Source: an uncultured Clostridia bacterium (GTDB lineage Bacteria; Bacillota; Clostridia; Oscillospirales; Oscillospiraceae). Taken from it: 62,084 nt of DNA. The stretch's first letter is position 1, and every line of letters starts with the position of its first letter. Made by a program: the position numbers and the translations under genes. The DNA lies in the NCBI GenBank assembly GCA_946061515.1, contig CAMGRL010000008.1, positions 1 through 62,084 of the forward strand. The letters are read 5' to 3'. The notes beneath the pieces are model-generated. The model did no database searches, had not been told where the DNA came from, and saw nothing but the letters and a program-made list of their open reading frames with translations. Positions 7,703 through 15,437 of the stretch are shown piece by piece.

Positions 7703-8622
7703 CAATTTTCTCTCCTTTTCACCGTCTGTTTTTCCGGCAGTTCGCTGACAATGGCGGCGCCCAGGATCAGCACCGCGCCGATCAGACCGAACAGGCCCAG
7801 CTTCTCACCCAAAATCAGCGCCGATAAGAGAACGGCCACCACCGGGTCAATATAGCTTAAAATGGCCAGCGTCTGTGACTTCAGATCCTCCATGGAGCCG
7901 AAGTACAGATAGTAGGCAAAGCCGGTGTGCACCACGCCTACCACCAGCAGCATCAGTGCGGAAAAAGCGCTGAGGGATATGCCCTGAAAGCTGCCGCTGA
8001 GCAGGTTATAGGGCAGCAGTACCAGGGCAGATATGGCCAGCTGCATGATGGTGCGGTCAAAGGCGGAGATGTCCTTCAGCTTCTTGTTCAGCATGACGAT
8101 GGCAGCATAGAGCACCGCCGCGCCCAGAGCCAGCAGCACGCCCCGGATCTCCGAGAGGGAGGGAATACCCTTTTCCGCCGCGCCGGAGACAAACACCATG
8201 CCCGCAAGGGCGGTGAAAACGCAGAGGAGCTTGCGCAGCGTCATCCGCTCCCGCAGCAGGAAGGGCGAGGCCGCCACAATGAAAATGGGGGCGGTGTAGT
8301 AGCACAAAGTGGCCGTGGCCACGGTGGTAAAGCGGTAGGACTCAAAAAGAAGGATCCAGTTTACTCCCAAAAGCACGCCCAGAACGCAGAGCAGCGGCAG
8401 ATTCCGCCGGATGGCCGGGCCGGAAAGCCGCTTTTTCTGCGCCAGCATCACCAGCAGCAGAAAAGGCGCGCCCAGAAGCCCTCTCACCATGGCGATCAGG
8501 GAGGAGGGCAGAGGAATGTAACGCACGAATACGCCGATGGTACCGTAAATAAACATCGACAGAATAACTTTGGCCCTGGCGGCGGCCTGCTTGTCCACGG
8601 AAATCACCTCAACACTTTTCAT
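7702..8622 (-). CDS. EamA/DMT family transporter
   Basis: Drug/metabolite transporter of 306 residues with about ten hydrophobic spans arranged as two EamA repeats. The first repeat holds FIYGTIGVFVRYIPLPSSLIAMVRG and the second SDFKLK-type loops around FGSMEDLKSQTLAILSYIDPVVAVLLSALILGE, the classic end of an EamA domain. Substrate unknown; relatives export amino acids or metabolites. Its start overlaps the end of rlmA by 14 bases and its stop shares a base with csaA's ATG, so it lies in the middle of a tightly packed operon. Confidence 0.88.
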   Translation of the reverse strand: MKSVEVISVDKQAAARAKVILSMFIYGTIGVFVRYIPLPSSLIAMVRGLLGAPFLLLVMLAQKKRLSGPAIRRNLPLLCVLGVLLGVNWILLFESYRFTTVATATLCYYTAPIFIVAASPFLLRERMTLRKLLCVFTALAGMVFVSGAAEKGIPSLSEIRGVLLALGAAVLYAAIVMLNKKLKDISAFDRTIMQLAISALVLLPYNLLSGSFQGISLSAFSALMLLVVGVVHTGFAYYLYFGSMEDLKSQTLAILSYIDPVVAVLLSALILGEKLGLFGLIGAVLILGAAIVSELPEKQTVKRREN

Positions 8623-9427
8623 ATACGACCACCCCGAACTCCAGCCAGGTGTCCAGCGCCTGGGCCTGCCGGGCCTTGGCCTGGTCCGCCGCCCCGGTTT
8701 TGTAATAATAGGGGGTCATCTGGAACAGGGCCATGATCTCCTCGCTGTCAGACAGGTGGATGGGGTAGCGAATCTCCCGCCGCTCAACGATGCGAAAGCC
8801 CTCTTCCTCCATGTCGGTCACCGGGTTTTCATAGGGCCTGTCGTAAATCAGCGCCTTCAGCTCCCACAGATGCCGGGCCAGCGGATAGGCGCGGATCAGC
8901 CTGCCGCCGGGGCATAGCACCCGGCGAAACTCCCCGCCCATAAAGGGGGAGAAAATGTTCAGAATCAGGCCGATACTCCCGTCAGGCAGGGGCAGCGCGG
9001 CGGAGCTGGCCGCCGCAAGGCGCAGCTCCTTAGAGCGCCTGGCAGCCTGGATCAGGGCGTCCTTGGAGATGTCCACCCCAATGACCACCGGCTCTTTCCC
9101 GGCCCGGCGCAGCCGGTCCAGAACGTCGCAGCTATATTTCCCCTCGCCGCAGCCCGCGTCCAGCACCCGGACGCCCTTTGCCGAATATTCGTCGGCAAAG
9201 TCCGCGATCAGGTCAGAAAGATTGTCGTAATGCCCCCGGCTGAAAAGGGCCGTCCGGGCGCGGACCATCAGCTTGTCGTCCCCGTGGCGCTTGCCCTTGC
9301 CGGAACTGGGCAATAGGTTTACATAACCACTTTTCGCGATGTCAAAGCTGTGGCCTTTCCCGCAGGCATAGGTCTTTTCGTTTTTCAGAAGCGCCCCGCC
9401 GCAGACGGGGCAGATAAAATCATTCAT
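8609..9427 (-). CDS. rlmA: 23S rRNA (guanine-N1) methyltransferase, RlmA family
   Basis: SAM-dependent methyltransferase of 272 residues that should modify G745 or G748 of 23S rRNA. The N-terminal zinc ribbon reads CPVC at residues 6-9 and CGKGH at 22-26, matching RlmA/TlrB, followed by the family block SGYVNLLPSSGKGKRHGDD. The SAM site is VLDAGCGEGKYS. Members of the TlrB branch confer resistance to tylosin-like macrolides; which guanine is modified cannot be told here. ATG 9427 has GGAGATG 5-6 bases upstream. It heads the minus-strand operon rlmA-EamA-csaA-nimA-like and is divergent from the rlmI-like gene. Confidence 0.88.
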   Translation of the reverse strand: MNDFICPVCGGALLKNEKTYACGKGHSFDIAKSGYVNLLPSSGKGKRHGDDKLMVRARTALFSRGHYDNLSDLIADFADEYSAKGVRVLDAGCGEGKYSCDVLDRLRRAGKEPVVIGVDISKDALIQAARRSKELRLAAASSAALPLPDGSIGLILNIFSPFMGGEFRRVLCPGGRLIRAYPLARHLWELKALIYDRPYENPVTDMEEEGFRIVERREIRYPIHLSDSEEIMALFQMTPYYYKTGAADQAKARQAQALDTWLEFGVVVYEKC

Positions 9428-9495
9428 TGTCGCATCTCCGTTTTTGATGCAGACATTGTACCACGGAGAAGCGATAAAAAACAGAGGCTTTTTTG

Positions 9496-9524
9496 TTGTG
9501 GTTTGGACGCCGCTGTGCTAAAAT
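9496..9524 (+). promoter_or_regulatory. Predicted sigma-A promoter of rlmI-like gene
   Basis: TTGTGG (9496-9501), 17-base spacer, TAAAAT (9519-9524), 31 bases before ATG 9556. Confidence 0.5.
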
Positions 9525-9555
9525 GTGCCCATATTGAAGAAAAGGACGAACTTTT

Positions 9556-10785
9556 ATGAAAGCTGAGAGAGGATTTCCCTGTTTCATCATCACTCCGAAA
9601 GGCACCAGATGGGTGGAGCAGGGACACCCGTGGATTTACGCGGACGAGGTGATCCGGGAGGAGGGAGCCTGTGAAAACGGCGCTCTGGCCGACGCGGTCA
9701 GCGAAAAGGGCAAGTATCTGGGCACCGGCTTTGTCAGCCGGGAGAGCAAGATCCGCCTGCGGCTCCTGTCCCGCAACGCAAACGACCGCTTTGACGAGGC
9801 CTTCTGGAAGCGCCGGATCAAATACGCCTGGGACTACCGCAAAACGGTCATGGGGGAGGACATCTCCTGCTGCCGGGTCATTTTCGGCGAAGCGGACAGC
9901 TTCCCCGGCCTGACGGTGGACCGCTTTTCGGACATTTTAGTGACCCAGACCCTGTCCGTGGGCATGGAAAAAATCAAGCCCATGCTGTTTCCGCTGCTGG
10001 TGCAGGTGCTCCGGGAGGACGGGCAGGAGATTCGCGGCATATACGAGAGAAACGACGTGGCCATCCGCGCCCTGGAGGGCATGGAGCAGAACAAGGGCTG
10101 GTTCCCCCTTGCCGGGGAGACGCCCCCGGACAGCACAATCACGGAAATCTGCGAAAACGGCATAGTTTACCGCGTGGACGTGGAAAACGGGCAGAAAACC
10201 GGCTTTTTCCTGGACCAGAAGTATAACCGTCTGGCGGTGGCCCGGCTTGCCAAAGGCCGCCGGGTGCTGGACTGCTTCACCCATACCGGCTCCTTCGCCC
10301 TGAACGCCGCAAAAGGCGGGGCGGAGCATGTGACGGCGGTGGATGTGTCCGCCTCCGCCATCGAGATGGCCAGGGAAAACGCCAGACGAAACGGCCTGGA
10401 AGAGAAAATGGACTTTATTACCGCCGATGTATTCGACCTGCTGCCGGAGCTTGCCGTCAAAGGCAAGGCGCCCTATGATTTCATCATTCTTGACCCACCG
10501 GCCTTCACCAAGTCCCGAAAGACCGTGAACAGTGCCGAGCGGGGCTATAAGGAGATCAACCTGCGGGCGTTGAAGCTGCTGCCCCGGGGCGGCTATTTTG
10601 CCACCGCCTCCTGCAGCCACTTTATGCCCTCGGAGCTGTTTGTGAAAATGCTCCGCTCCGCCGCCCTGGACGCGGGGGTGGAGCTGCGCCAGATCGAAGC
10701 CCGCCAGCAGGCCCCCGACCACCCCATCCTCTGGAACGTGCCGGAGACGGATTATCTGAAGTTCTATATCTTTCAGGTGGTGTAA
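9556..10785 (+). CDS. rlmI: RlmI-family rRNA methyltransferase
   Basis: Class I SAM methyltransferase of 409 residues related to RlmI, which makes m5C1962 in 23S rRNA. An N-terminal PUA domain (residues ~5-80, with HPWIYADEV) precedes an EEHUD-like linker and the Rossmann domain with LDCFTHTGSFALNAAKGG (SAM loop) and VDVSASAIEMA. The catalytic region reads DPPAFTKSR, then ATASCSHFM with the expected Cys. No frameshift. The next gene begins directly after its stop, so both probably share the promoter at 9496. Confidence 0.9.
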   Translation: MKAERGFPCFIITPKGTRWVEQGHPWIYADEVIREEGACENGALADAVSEKGKYLGTGFVSRESKIRLRLLSRNANDRFDEAFWKRRIKYAWDYRKTVMGEDISCCRVIFGEADSFPGLTVDRFSDILVTQTLSVGMEKIKPMLFPLLVQVLREDGQEIRGIYERNDVAIRALEGMEQNKGWFPLAGETPPDSTITEICENGIVYRVDVENGQKTGFFLDQKYNRLAVARLAKGRRVLDCFTHTGSFALNAAKGGAEHVTAVDVSASAIEMARENARRNGLEEKMDFITADVFDLLPELAVKGKAPYDFIILDPPAFTKSRKTVNSAERGYKEINLRALKLLPRGGYFATASCSHFMPSELFVKMLRSAALDAGVELRQIEARQQAPDHPILWNVPETDYLKFYIFQVV

Positions 10786-11664
10786 ATGAGCGCGCGTGTT
10801 TATCTCCAGTCCTTCCGCCTGCCCTGCCGGGGAGAGGAGGAGAGCTTCCTGCGGCAGATTAAGAGGACCTGTTACCCTGACCGCTATCCTTTCAATGTGT
10901 TCCGATACCGGGAGATGCCTGAGTTTACTTTTGAACCGGTCACCATTTTCTGCGGAGGCAATGGCAGCGGGAAAAGTACAATTCTGAATGTGCTGGGAGA
11001 AAAGCTGAAGCTGAAACGGGGTACAAGCGGAAACCGCAGCCCCTTTTTTGAAGACTATGTGCGCCTCTGCTGCTGCGAGCTGTCGCCCGGCTGTGCCTCC
11101 GGGCCGCCTGCCGGGAGCCGGGTCATCACCAGCGACGATGTGTTCGACTATCTTTTGAACCTGCGCTGCCTGAATGAGGGCATTGACAACAAGCGCGAAG
11201 CGCTTTTGCAGGAGTATACGGATTACCGGTATTCCGAGTACCGGCTCCAATCACTGGACGATTATGAGGAGCTGAGAAAACATGTAGACGCTGCCCGCTG
11301 CAGCGGCTCAGGCTATGTGAAGAGAAACCTGATGGACAATGTGCCCCAGCATTCCAATGGGGAGAGCGCCCTGCGCTTTTTTACTGAGACCATCGACGAG
11401 AACGCGCTCTACCTCCTGGATGAGCCGGAAAACAGCCTCTCCGCCCAAAAGCAGCTGGAGCTGCGGGATATGCTGCATAACGCTGCCCGCTTTTACGGCT
11501 GCCAGTTTGTGATCGCCACCCATTCGCCCTTTCTGCTGTCGCTGCCCCATGCGGCCATCTACGACCTGGACGCGGAAGTCCCCTGCCGGCGGAAGTGGAC
11601 CGAACTGGAGAGCGTGCGCAGCTACCGGGACTTTTTCCGGGAGCATGAAAAAGAGTTCAAATAA
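10786..11664 (+). CDS. AAA/ABC-type ATPase, AAA_21 group
   Basis: Soluble ATPase of 292 residues. Walker A is GGNGSGKST (residues 57-65), the Walker B is LYLLDEPENSLS, and a switch histidine follows in IATHSPFLL. This is the layout of stand-alone ABC-type ATPases related to RecF/SMC heads. Between the motifs it lacks a long coiled coil, so it is a compact form. The ATG follows the rlmI stop with no gap. No partner nuclease or toxin is adjacent, so a defence or repair role is only a possibility. A strong hairpin ends the transcript. Confidence 0.82.
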   Translation: MSARVYLQSFRLPCRGEEESFLRQIKRTCYPDRYPFNVFRYREMPEFTFEPVTIFCGGNGSGKSTILNVLGEKLKLKRGTSGNRSPFFEDYVRLCCCELSPGCASGPPAGSRVITSDDVFDYLLNLRCLNEGIDNKREALLQEYTDYRYSEYRLQSLDDYEELRKHVDAARCSGSGYVKRNLMDNVPQHSNGESALRFFTETIDENALYLLDEPENSLSAQKQLELRDMLHNAARFYGCQFVIATHSPFLLSLPHAAIYDLDAEVPCRRKWTELESVRSYRDFFREHEKEFK

Positions 11665-11676
11665 GCAATAAGAATA

Positions 11677-11723
11677 ATAACCCGGAAACGGAGGGCGTAT
11701 TTCTCCCTCCGTTTCCGGGTTAT
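11677..11723. terminator. Long hairpin, probable terminator
   Basis: A 19-bp perfect stem (11677-11695 with 11705-11723, core CCCGGAAACGGAGGG) between convergent genes. T-runs follow on the minus strand (TTATTATTCTT) but not on the plus strand, so it suits the minus-strand MmcQ gene best. Confidence 0.75.
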
Positions 11724-11761
11724 ACGACGGCTGAAATCCGGAAAAAACAGCCGGAAGTAAT

Positions 11762-12103
11762 TTATCTGCGTCTTTTCGGCGCGGTCAGATGGTAGCTGTC
11801 CTGGACAAGGCGGCGGATCTCCTCGTCGCTCATGCTGCCGTCCAGAATAATGCTGACCCAGTGGAGCTTGTTCATGTGGTAGGCCGGGACCACCGCCTCA
11901 AAGCTGCTGCGCCAGAAGTCGCCCCAGGAGGGCTCCGCCTTCACGTTCATCCACATGCAGCCCTGATGGTGGTAAATGGCCGCGAACATCTTCTTGTTGC
12001 TCCCGTGGCGCATGACGGTCCAGTTCCCGTCGTCAAAGGGATAGTCCTCATAAACCCCCGGCAGCTCCATGCACAGGCGTATCGCCTCTTCCCGTGTGGT
12101 CAT
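11762..12103 (-). CDS. MmcQ/YjbR family protein
   Basis: A 113-residue protein of the MmcQ/YjbR family, which has a CyaY-like fold and is annotated as DNA-binding without firm function. Typical stretches are LPGVYEDYPFDDGNWTVMRHGSNKKMFAAIY and, near the end, HWVSIILDGSMSDEEIRRLVQDSYHL. The chosen ATG 12103 follows GGGGAAGGAT closely; an upstream frame extension to 12202 is proline- and charge-random and lacks family similarity. The gene stands alone between convergent and divergent neighbours. Confidence 0.85.
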   Translation of the reverse strand: MTTREEAIRLCMELPGVYEDYPFDDGNWTVMRHGSNKKMFAAIYHHQGCMWMNVKAEPSWGDFWRSSFEAVVPAYHMNKLHWVSIILDGSMSDEEIRRLVQDSYHLTAPKRRR

Positions 12104-12225
12104 ATCCTTCCCCCCACAATCGTTTTTCCCGATTATATCACCCGGGAAAAGGCTTGAAAAGGGCCAATGGGGCCGGACAGCGGGCCAGGCCGGAAATTTC
12201 AACGTCGATTTTGCATAATTATTAG

Positions 12226-12254
12226 TTGAAACCCGGGGTTAATTGAGTTATTAT
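12226..12254 (+). promoter_or_regulatory. Predicted sigma-A promoter of DUF5058-M20 operon
   Basis: TTGAAA (12226-12231), 17-base spacer, TATTAT (12249-12254), about 22-30 bases before the first gene of the operon. Confidence 0.55.
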
Positions 12255-12275
12255 ATCGTCATATGAGAAAAGGAA

Positions 12276-13022
12276 GTGAAGGATTTGCATTTTGATGTAA
12301 ACAGCCCCGTCCTGTTCCTACTGGCGGGGATCATTATTGCCGCGGTGCTGGCCCAGTCGGTGTTCTTCCTGGTGAAGGCCTGGCGGCGGGGCAAGGCCAT
12401 CGGCATGAGCGGAGCAAAGCTCAAGCGCATTGCGGTGACGGCGGCGGTATTTACCATCGCCCCGGCGGTGGCCATCGTCATCAGCGTCATCACCCTGGCC
12501 AAGGACCTGGGTGTGGCCCTGCCCTGGCTGCGGCTGAGTGTGGTGGGCTCCCTGTCCTATGAGACCATCGCCGCCACCAACGCGGAGAGCGCCATGGGCC
12601 TGACCTTCGGGCAGGTCAGTTCTCTCACCGCCTCCCAGTATGTGACCATCGCCTGCGTCATGACCGTGAGCATCATGGTGGGCATCTGGCTGGTGCCGGT
12701 GGTGGGCAAGAAGCTGCAAAACGGCATGATCTCCCTGGAAAACCGGGACAAGAAGTGGAGCGACATTTTCTCCTCCTCCATGTTCATCGGCATGATCTCC
12801 GCTTTTGTGGGCTATGTATTCTGCGATTTCTCCGGCGTGTTCCAGGGCGACATGAGCGGACTGATCCCCGTGCTGGTGATGCTGGTGTCCGCGCTGGTCA
12901 TGTGCCTGGCGGGCCTGCTGGTCAAGGCCGTGAAATGGCGCTGGATCTCGGACTATGCCCTGCCCATCAGCCTGATCGCCGGTATGGCCAGCGCCATACC
13001 CATCACGGCCTGGCTGGCTTAA
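12276..13022 (+). CDS. DUF5058 family membrane protein
   Basis: Integral membrane protein of up to 248 residues with about six or seven hydrophobic spans, recognised as the DUF5058 family of unknown function. The first span (PVLFLLAGIIIAAVLAQSVFFLVKAWRRG) ends in a basic loop, and a conserved polar stretch LSYETIAATNAESAMGLTFG follows. The start is uncertain: GTG 12276 is only two bases from AAAGGAA, while TTG 12285 has AGGAAGTG six bases upstream and may be the true start. The gene is followed after 13 bases by a second membrane protein and then an M20 peptidase, which suggests a two-subunit transporter for a peptide-like substrate. That role is inference. Confidence 0.75.
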   Translation: MKDLHFDVNSPVLFLLAGIIIAAVLAQSVFFLVKAWRRGKAIGMSGAKLKRIAVTAAVFTIAPAVAIVISVITLAKDLGVALPWLRLSVVGSLSYETIAATNAESAMGLTFGQVSSLTASQYVTIACVMTVSIMVGIWLVPVVGKKLQNGMISLENRDKKWSDIFSSSMFIGMISAFVGYVFCDFSGVFQGDMSGLIPVLVMLVSALVMCLAGLLVKAVKWRWISDYALPISLIAGMASAIPITAWLA

Positions 13023-13035
13023 GGAGGTGCGTAAA

Positions 13036-13701
13036 ATGAAAACAAAGCTTTCCTATATGGACTCCGTCCACCGGGCGGGCCGGATCTGGAACCTGTCGGT
13101 GATGGCAATGCTGCTTCTGTTCCCCATCGGCGTGGGGCTGATCTACCAGGCCATGCCGGATTGGCACGGCTTCCTGATGGGCATTATCGCCACCGCGCCT
13201 ATGTACTGGGCCGTGGCCGTCATCGAGACCTTTACTTATGTGCCCATGCTGGGGGCCGGCGGCTCCTACCTGTCCTTTGTCACCGGCAACATCTCCAATC
13301 TGAAGCTGCCGGTAGCGCTGAACGCCCTGGAGCAGGCGGAGGTCAACATCAACTCCGAGGAGGGGGAGATCGTCTCCACCATCGCCATCGCGGTGTCCAG
13401 TATCGTCACCACCCTGATTATCATTCTGGGCGTTGTGCTCATCACGCCGCTGACGCCGGTACTGAACGCACCGGTGCTGGCCCCCGCCTTTGCTCAGATT
13501 TTGCCCGCCCTCTTCGGCGGATTGGGCGTGGTGTTCATCTCAAAGAACTGGAAGATCGCCGTGGCCCCGGTGCTGCTGATGCTGGTGCTGTTCATCTTTG
13601 TCCCCGCGCTGAACGCGGGCACGGTGGGCATCATGGTGCCCGTGGGCGTGCTGTTCACCCTTGGGGTGTCCCGCATCCTGTATAAAAAGAATCTGTTGTG
13701 A
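13036..13701 (+). CDS. Conserved membrane protein, partner of DUF5058
   Basis: A 221-residue membrane protein with about six spans that I do not recognise by name. The polar stretch IETFTYVPMLGAGGSYLSFVTGNISNLKLPVALNALEQA separates the spans and is probably the functional core; it echoes the AATNAESAMG loop of the neighbour, in that both place small and polar residues between helices. ATG 13036 lies six bases after AAGGAGGTG (13021-13029), and the in-frame GTG at 13027 is inside that site, so ATG is the start. It sits between DUF5058 and the M20 peptidase with short gaps on both sides, so one transcript is likely. Confidence 0.7.
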   Translation: MKTKLSYMDSVHRAGRIWNLSVMAMLLLFPIGVGLIYQAMPDWHGFLMGIIATAPMYWAVAVIETFTYVPMLGAGGSYLSFVTGNISNLKLPVALNALEQAEVNINSEEGEIVSTIAIAVSSIVTTLIIILGVVLITPLTPVLNAPVLAPAFAQILPALFGGLGVVFISKNWKIAVAPVLLMLVLFIFVPALNAGTVGIMVPVGVLFTLGVSRILYKKNLL

Positions 13702-13713
13702 GGAGCGAGGAAG

Positions 13714-15150
13714 ATGATCGTTTTGCTTATACTGTTGTGCCTTGTGGCTCTGCTGCTGGCGGTGATTTTGCTGCGCACCCTGGCCTTCAAGCCCAAAGCG
13801 GAGGAGAGCACAGCCTTTGAGGAGATGGATTTTGACGCCGACGCCGCGGTGAAGGCCCTGGCCGAGCTGGTAAAGTGCCGCACCGTTTCCAACGCGGACA
13901 AGAGTCTGGAGGACGACCGGGAGTTTGAAAAGCTGATCGCCCTGGTGCCGGAGCTGTACCCCAATGTGGCAAAAACCTGCCCCATGCTGCGGCTGGAGGA
14001 CCGGGCCCTGCTCTTCACCTGGAAGGGCAAGGGCGAAGGGGAACCCGCCGTGCTGATGGCCCACTACGACGTGGTGCCGGTGGAGGAGGAAAACTGGGAA
14101 GTGCCGCCCTTCGAGGCCGTCATCAAGGACGGGGCCATGTGGGGCCGGGGCACGCTGGATACGAAAGTGACCTTCAACGGCATCCTGTCCGCGGCGGAGA
14201 ACCTGATCCGTCAGGGTTTCCAGCCGGAAAACGACATTTACTTTGCCTTCTCCGGCGGCGAGGAGGTCAACGGCAAGGGAGCCGTCAACATCGTCAACTG
14301 GTTTGCGGAGAAGGGCGTCAAGCCGGCCTTGGTGCTGGACGAGGGCGGCGCCGTGGTGGAAAATGTGTTCCCCGGCGTGAAGGAGCCCTGCGGGCTGATC
14401 GGCATCGCGGAGAAGGGTATGTTGAATCTGGAATACAGCATCTCCAGCGGCGGCGGCCATGCCTCCGCTCCCGCGCCCCACACCCCCGTGGGTAAGCTCT
14501 CCCTGGCCTGCACCAAGGTGGAGGCCCACCCCTTCAAGGCCCACTTTACCAAGCCCGTGCTGGAGATGTTCGACACTTTGGGCCGCCGGTCCAGCTTCCT
14601 CTACCGGATGATTTTTGCCAACCTCTGGTGTTTCGGCGGGCTGCTGGACCTGATCTGCAAAAAAAGCGGCGGCGAGCTGAACGCCCTGGTGCGCACCACC
14701 GTGGCCTTTACCCAGATGAGCGGCAGCAAGGCGGCCAATGTGATCCCGCCCTCCGCCTCCATGGTGTCCAACATGCGCCTGAACCCGGAGGACTCGGTGG
14801 AGTCCGCCGTGGAATATATCCGGGGCGTCATCGGCGACAGCGACATCAAGCTCACCGTGGGCGACCACATGGAGCCCAGTCCCATCTCCCGCACCGACTG
14901 CGAGGGCTGGAAGCGGGTGGCCTCCGCCGTGGCCGGCACCTGGAAGGGCTGCGTGGTGGCCCCCTACCTGATGGTCCAGTGCTCCGACAGCCGCCATTAC
15001 CGGGACCTGTCTGACCGGGTGTACCGCTTCTCCGCCATGGACCTGACGGCGGAGGAACGCCATACCATCCACGGCAACAACGAGCATATCCGCCTGGAGA
15101 CCGTCTATCACGCGGTGGAATTTTTCATGCGGGTCATGAAGCAGTGCTGA
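13714..15150 (+). CDS. M20 family metallopeptidase with N-terminal membrane anchor
   Basis: A 478-residue M20 peptidase resembling the carboxypeptidase S / PM20D1 branch. Residues 1-25 form a leucine-rich membrane anchor. Metal ligands are visible in MAHYDVVP, GRGTLDTK, SGGEEVNGKG and LDEGGAVV, with a late His in TIHGNNEH. The dimerisation domain contains SISSGGGHASAPAPHTPVG. In this group the enzyme hydrolyses (or makes) N-acyl amino acids and dipeptides at the membrane surface. It is the third gene of an operon with two membrane proteins, suggesting uptake or export of the same substrate. Start ATG 13714 follows AGGAGCGAGG. Confidence 0.87.
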   Translation: MIVLLILLCLVALLLAVILLRTLAFKPKAEESTAFEEMDFDADAAVKALAELVKCRTVSNADKSLEDDREFEKLIALVPELYPNVAKTCPMLRLEDRALLFTWKGKGEGEPAVLMAHYDVVPVEEENWEVPPFEAVIKDGAMWGRGTLDTKVTFNGILSAAENLIRQGFQPENDIYFAFSGGEEVNGKGAVNIVNWFAEKGVKPALVLDEGGAVVENVFPGVKEPCGLIGIAEKGMLNLEYSISSGGGHASAPAPHTPVGKLSLACTKVEAHPFKAHFTKPVLEMFDTLGRRSSFLYRMIFANLWCFGGLLDLICKKSGGELNALVRTTVAFTQMSGSKAANVIPPSASMVSNMRLNPEDSVESAVEYIRGVIGDSDIKLTVGDHMEPSPISRTDCEGWKRVASAVAGTWKGCVVAPYLMVQCSDSRHYRDLSDRVYRFSAMDLTAEERHTIHGNNEHIRLETVYHAVEFFMRVMKQC

Positions 15151-15177
15151 GCTGCTGACAAGCCCGGAAAAAGCGCG

Positions 15178-15369
15178 TTTGCGCGGGCCGCCCTTAGCCT
15201 CCCCTAACAGGGGAGGTGTCATTTGCAAAGCAAATGACGGAGGGGTTTAAAACCGTAGTGAAAGCCAACATAAGACCTATGTTATCGCGGCAGTGACTTC
15301 GTCAAACCCCTCAGTCACAGCAAAGCTGTGACAGCTCCCCTTTCAGGGGAGCCTTTGTGCGGGCCGCCC
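15178..15369. mobile_element. MITE-like element (copy B) with flanking direct repeats
   Basis: Arms 15196-15248 and 15304-15354 are imperfect inverted copies of about 50 bases. Each has a CCCCT...AGGGG hairpin, a second hairpin (TCATTTGC-AAA-GCAAATGA left; GTCACAG-CAAAG-CTGTGAC right) and GAGGGGTTT. The element is bracketed by direct repeats TTTGCGCGGGCCGCCC (15178-15193) and TTTGTGCGGGCCGCCC (15354-15369), 15 of 16 identical, which look like a target duplication. There is no open frame inside, so mobility would need a transposase in trans. The 287 bases between the M20 and XRE genes hold only this and a terminator. Confidence 0.65.
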
Positions 15370-15399
15370 GCATTTCCGAGCGATGTTCAATATGATGCC

Positions 15400-15432
15400 A
15401 AAACCGGCTTTGCCAAAGGCAAAGCCGGTTTT
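15400..15432. terminator. Hairpin terminator of XRE gene
   Basis: A perfect 15-bp stem (AAAACCGGCTTTGCC, 15400-15414 with 15418-15432) and a 3-base loop, six bases beyond the stop of the minus-strand XRE gene. Confidence 0.8.
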
Positions 15433-15437
15433 GACGC

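Noticed and set aside
11762-12202. 146-residue form of the MmcQ/YjbR protein
   Set aside because: The first 33 codons lack similarity to the family and no ribosome site precedes them; start moved to 12103.
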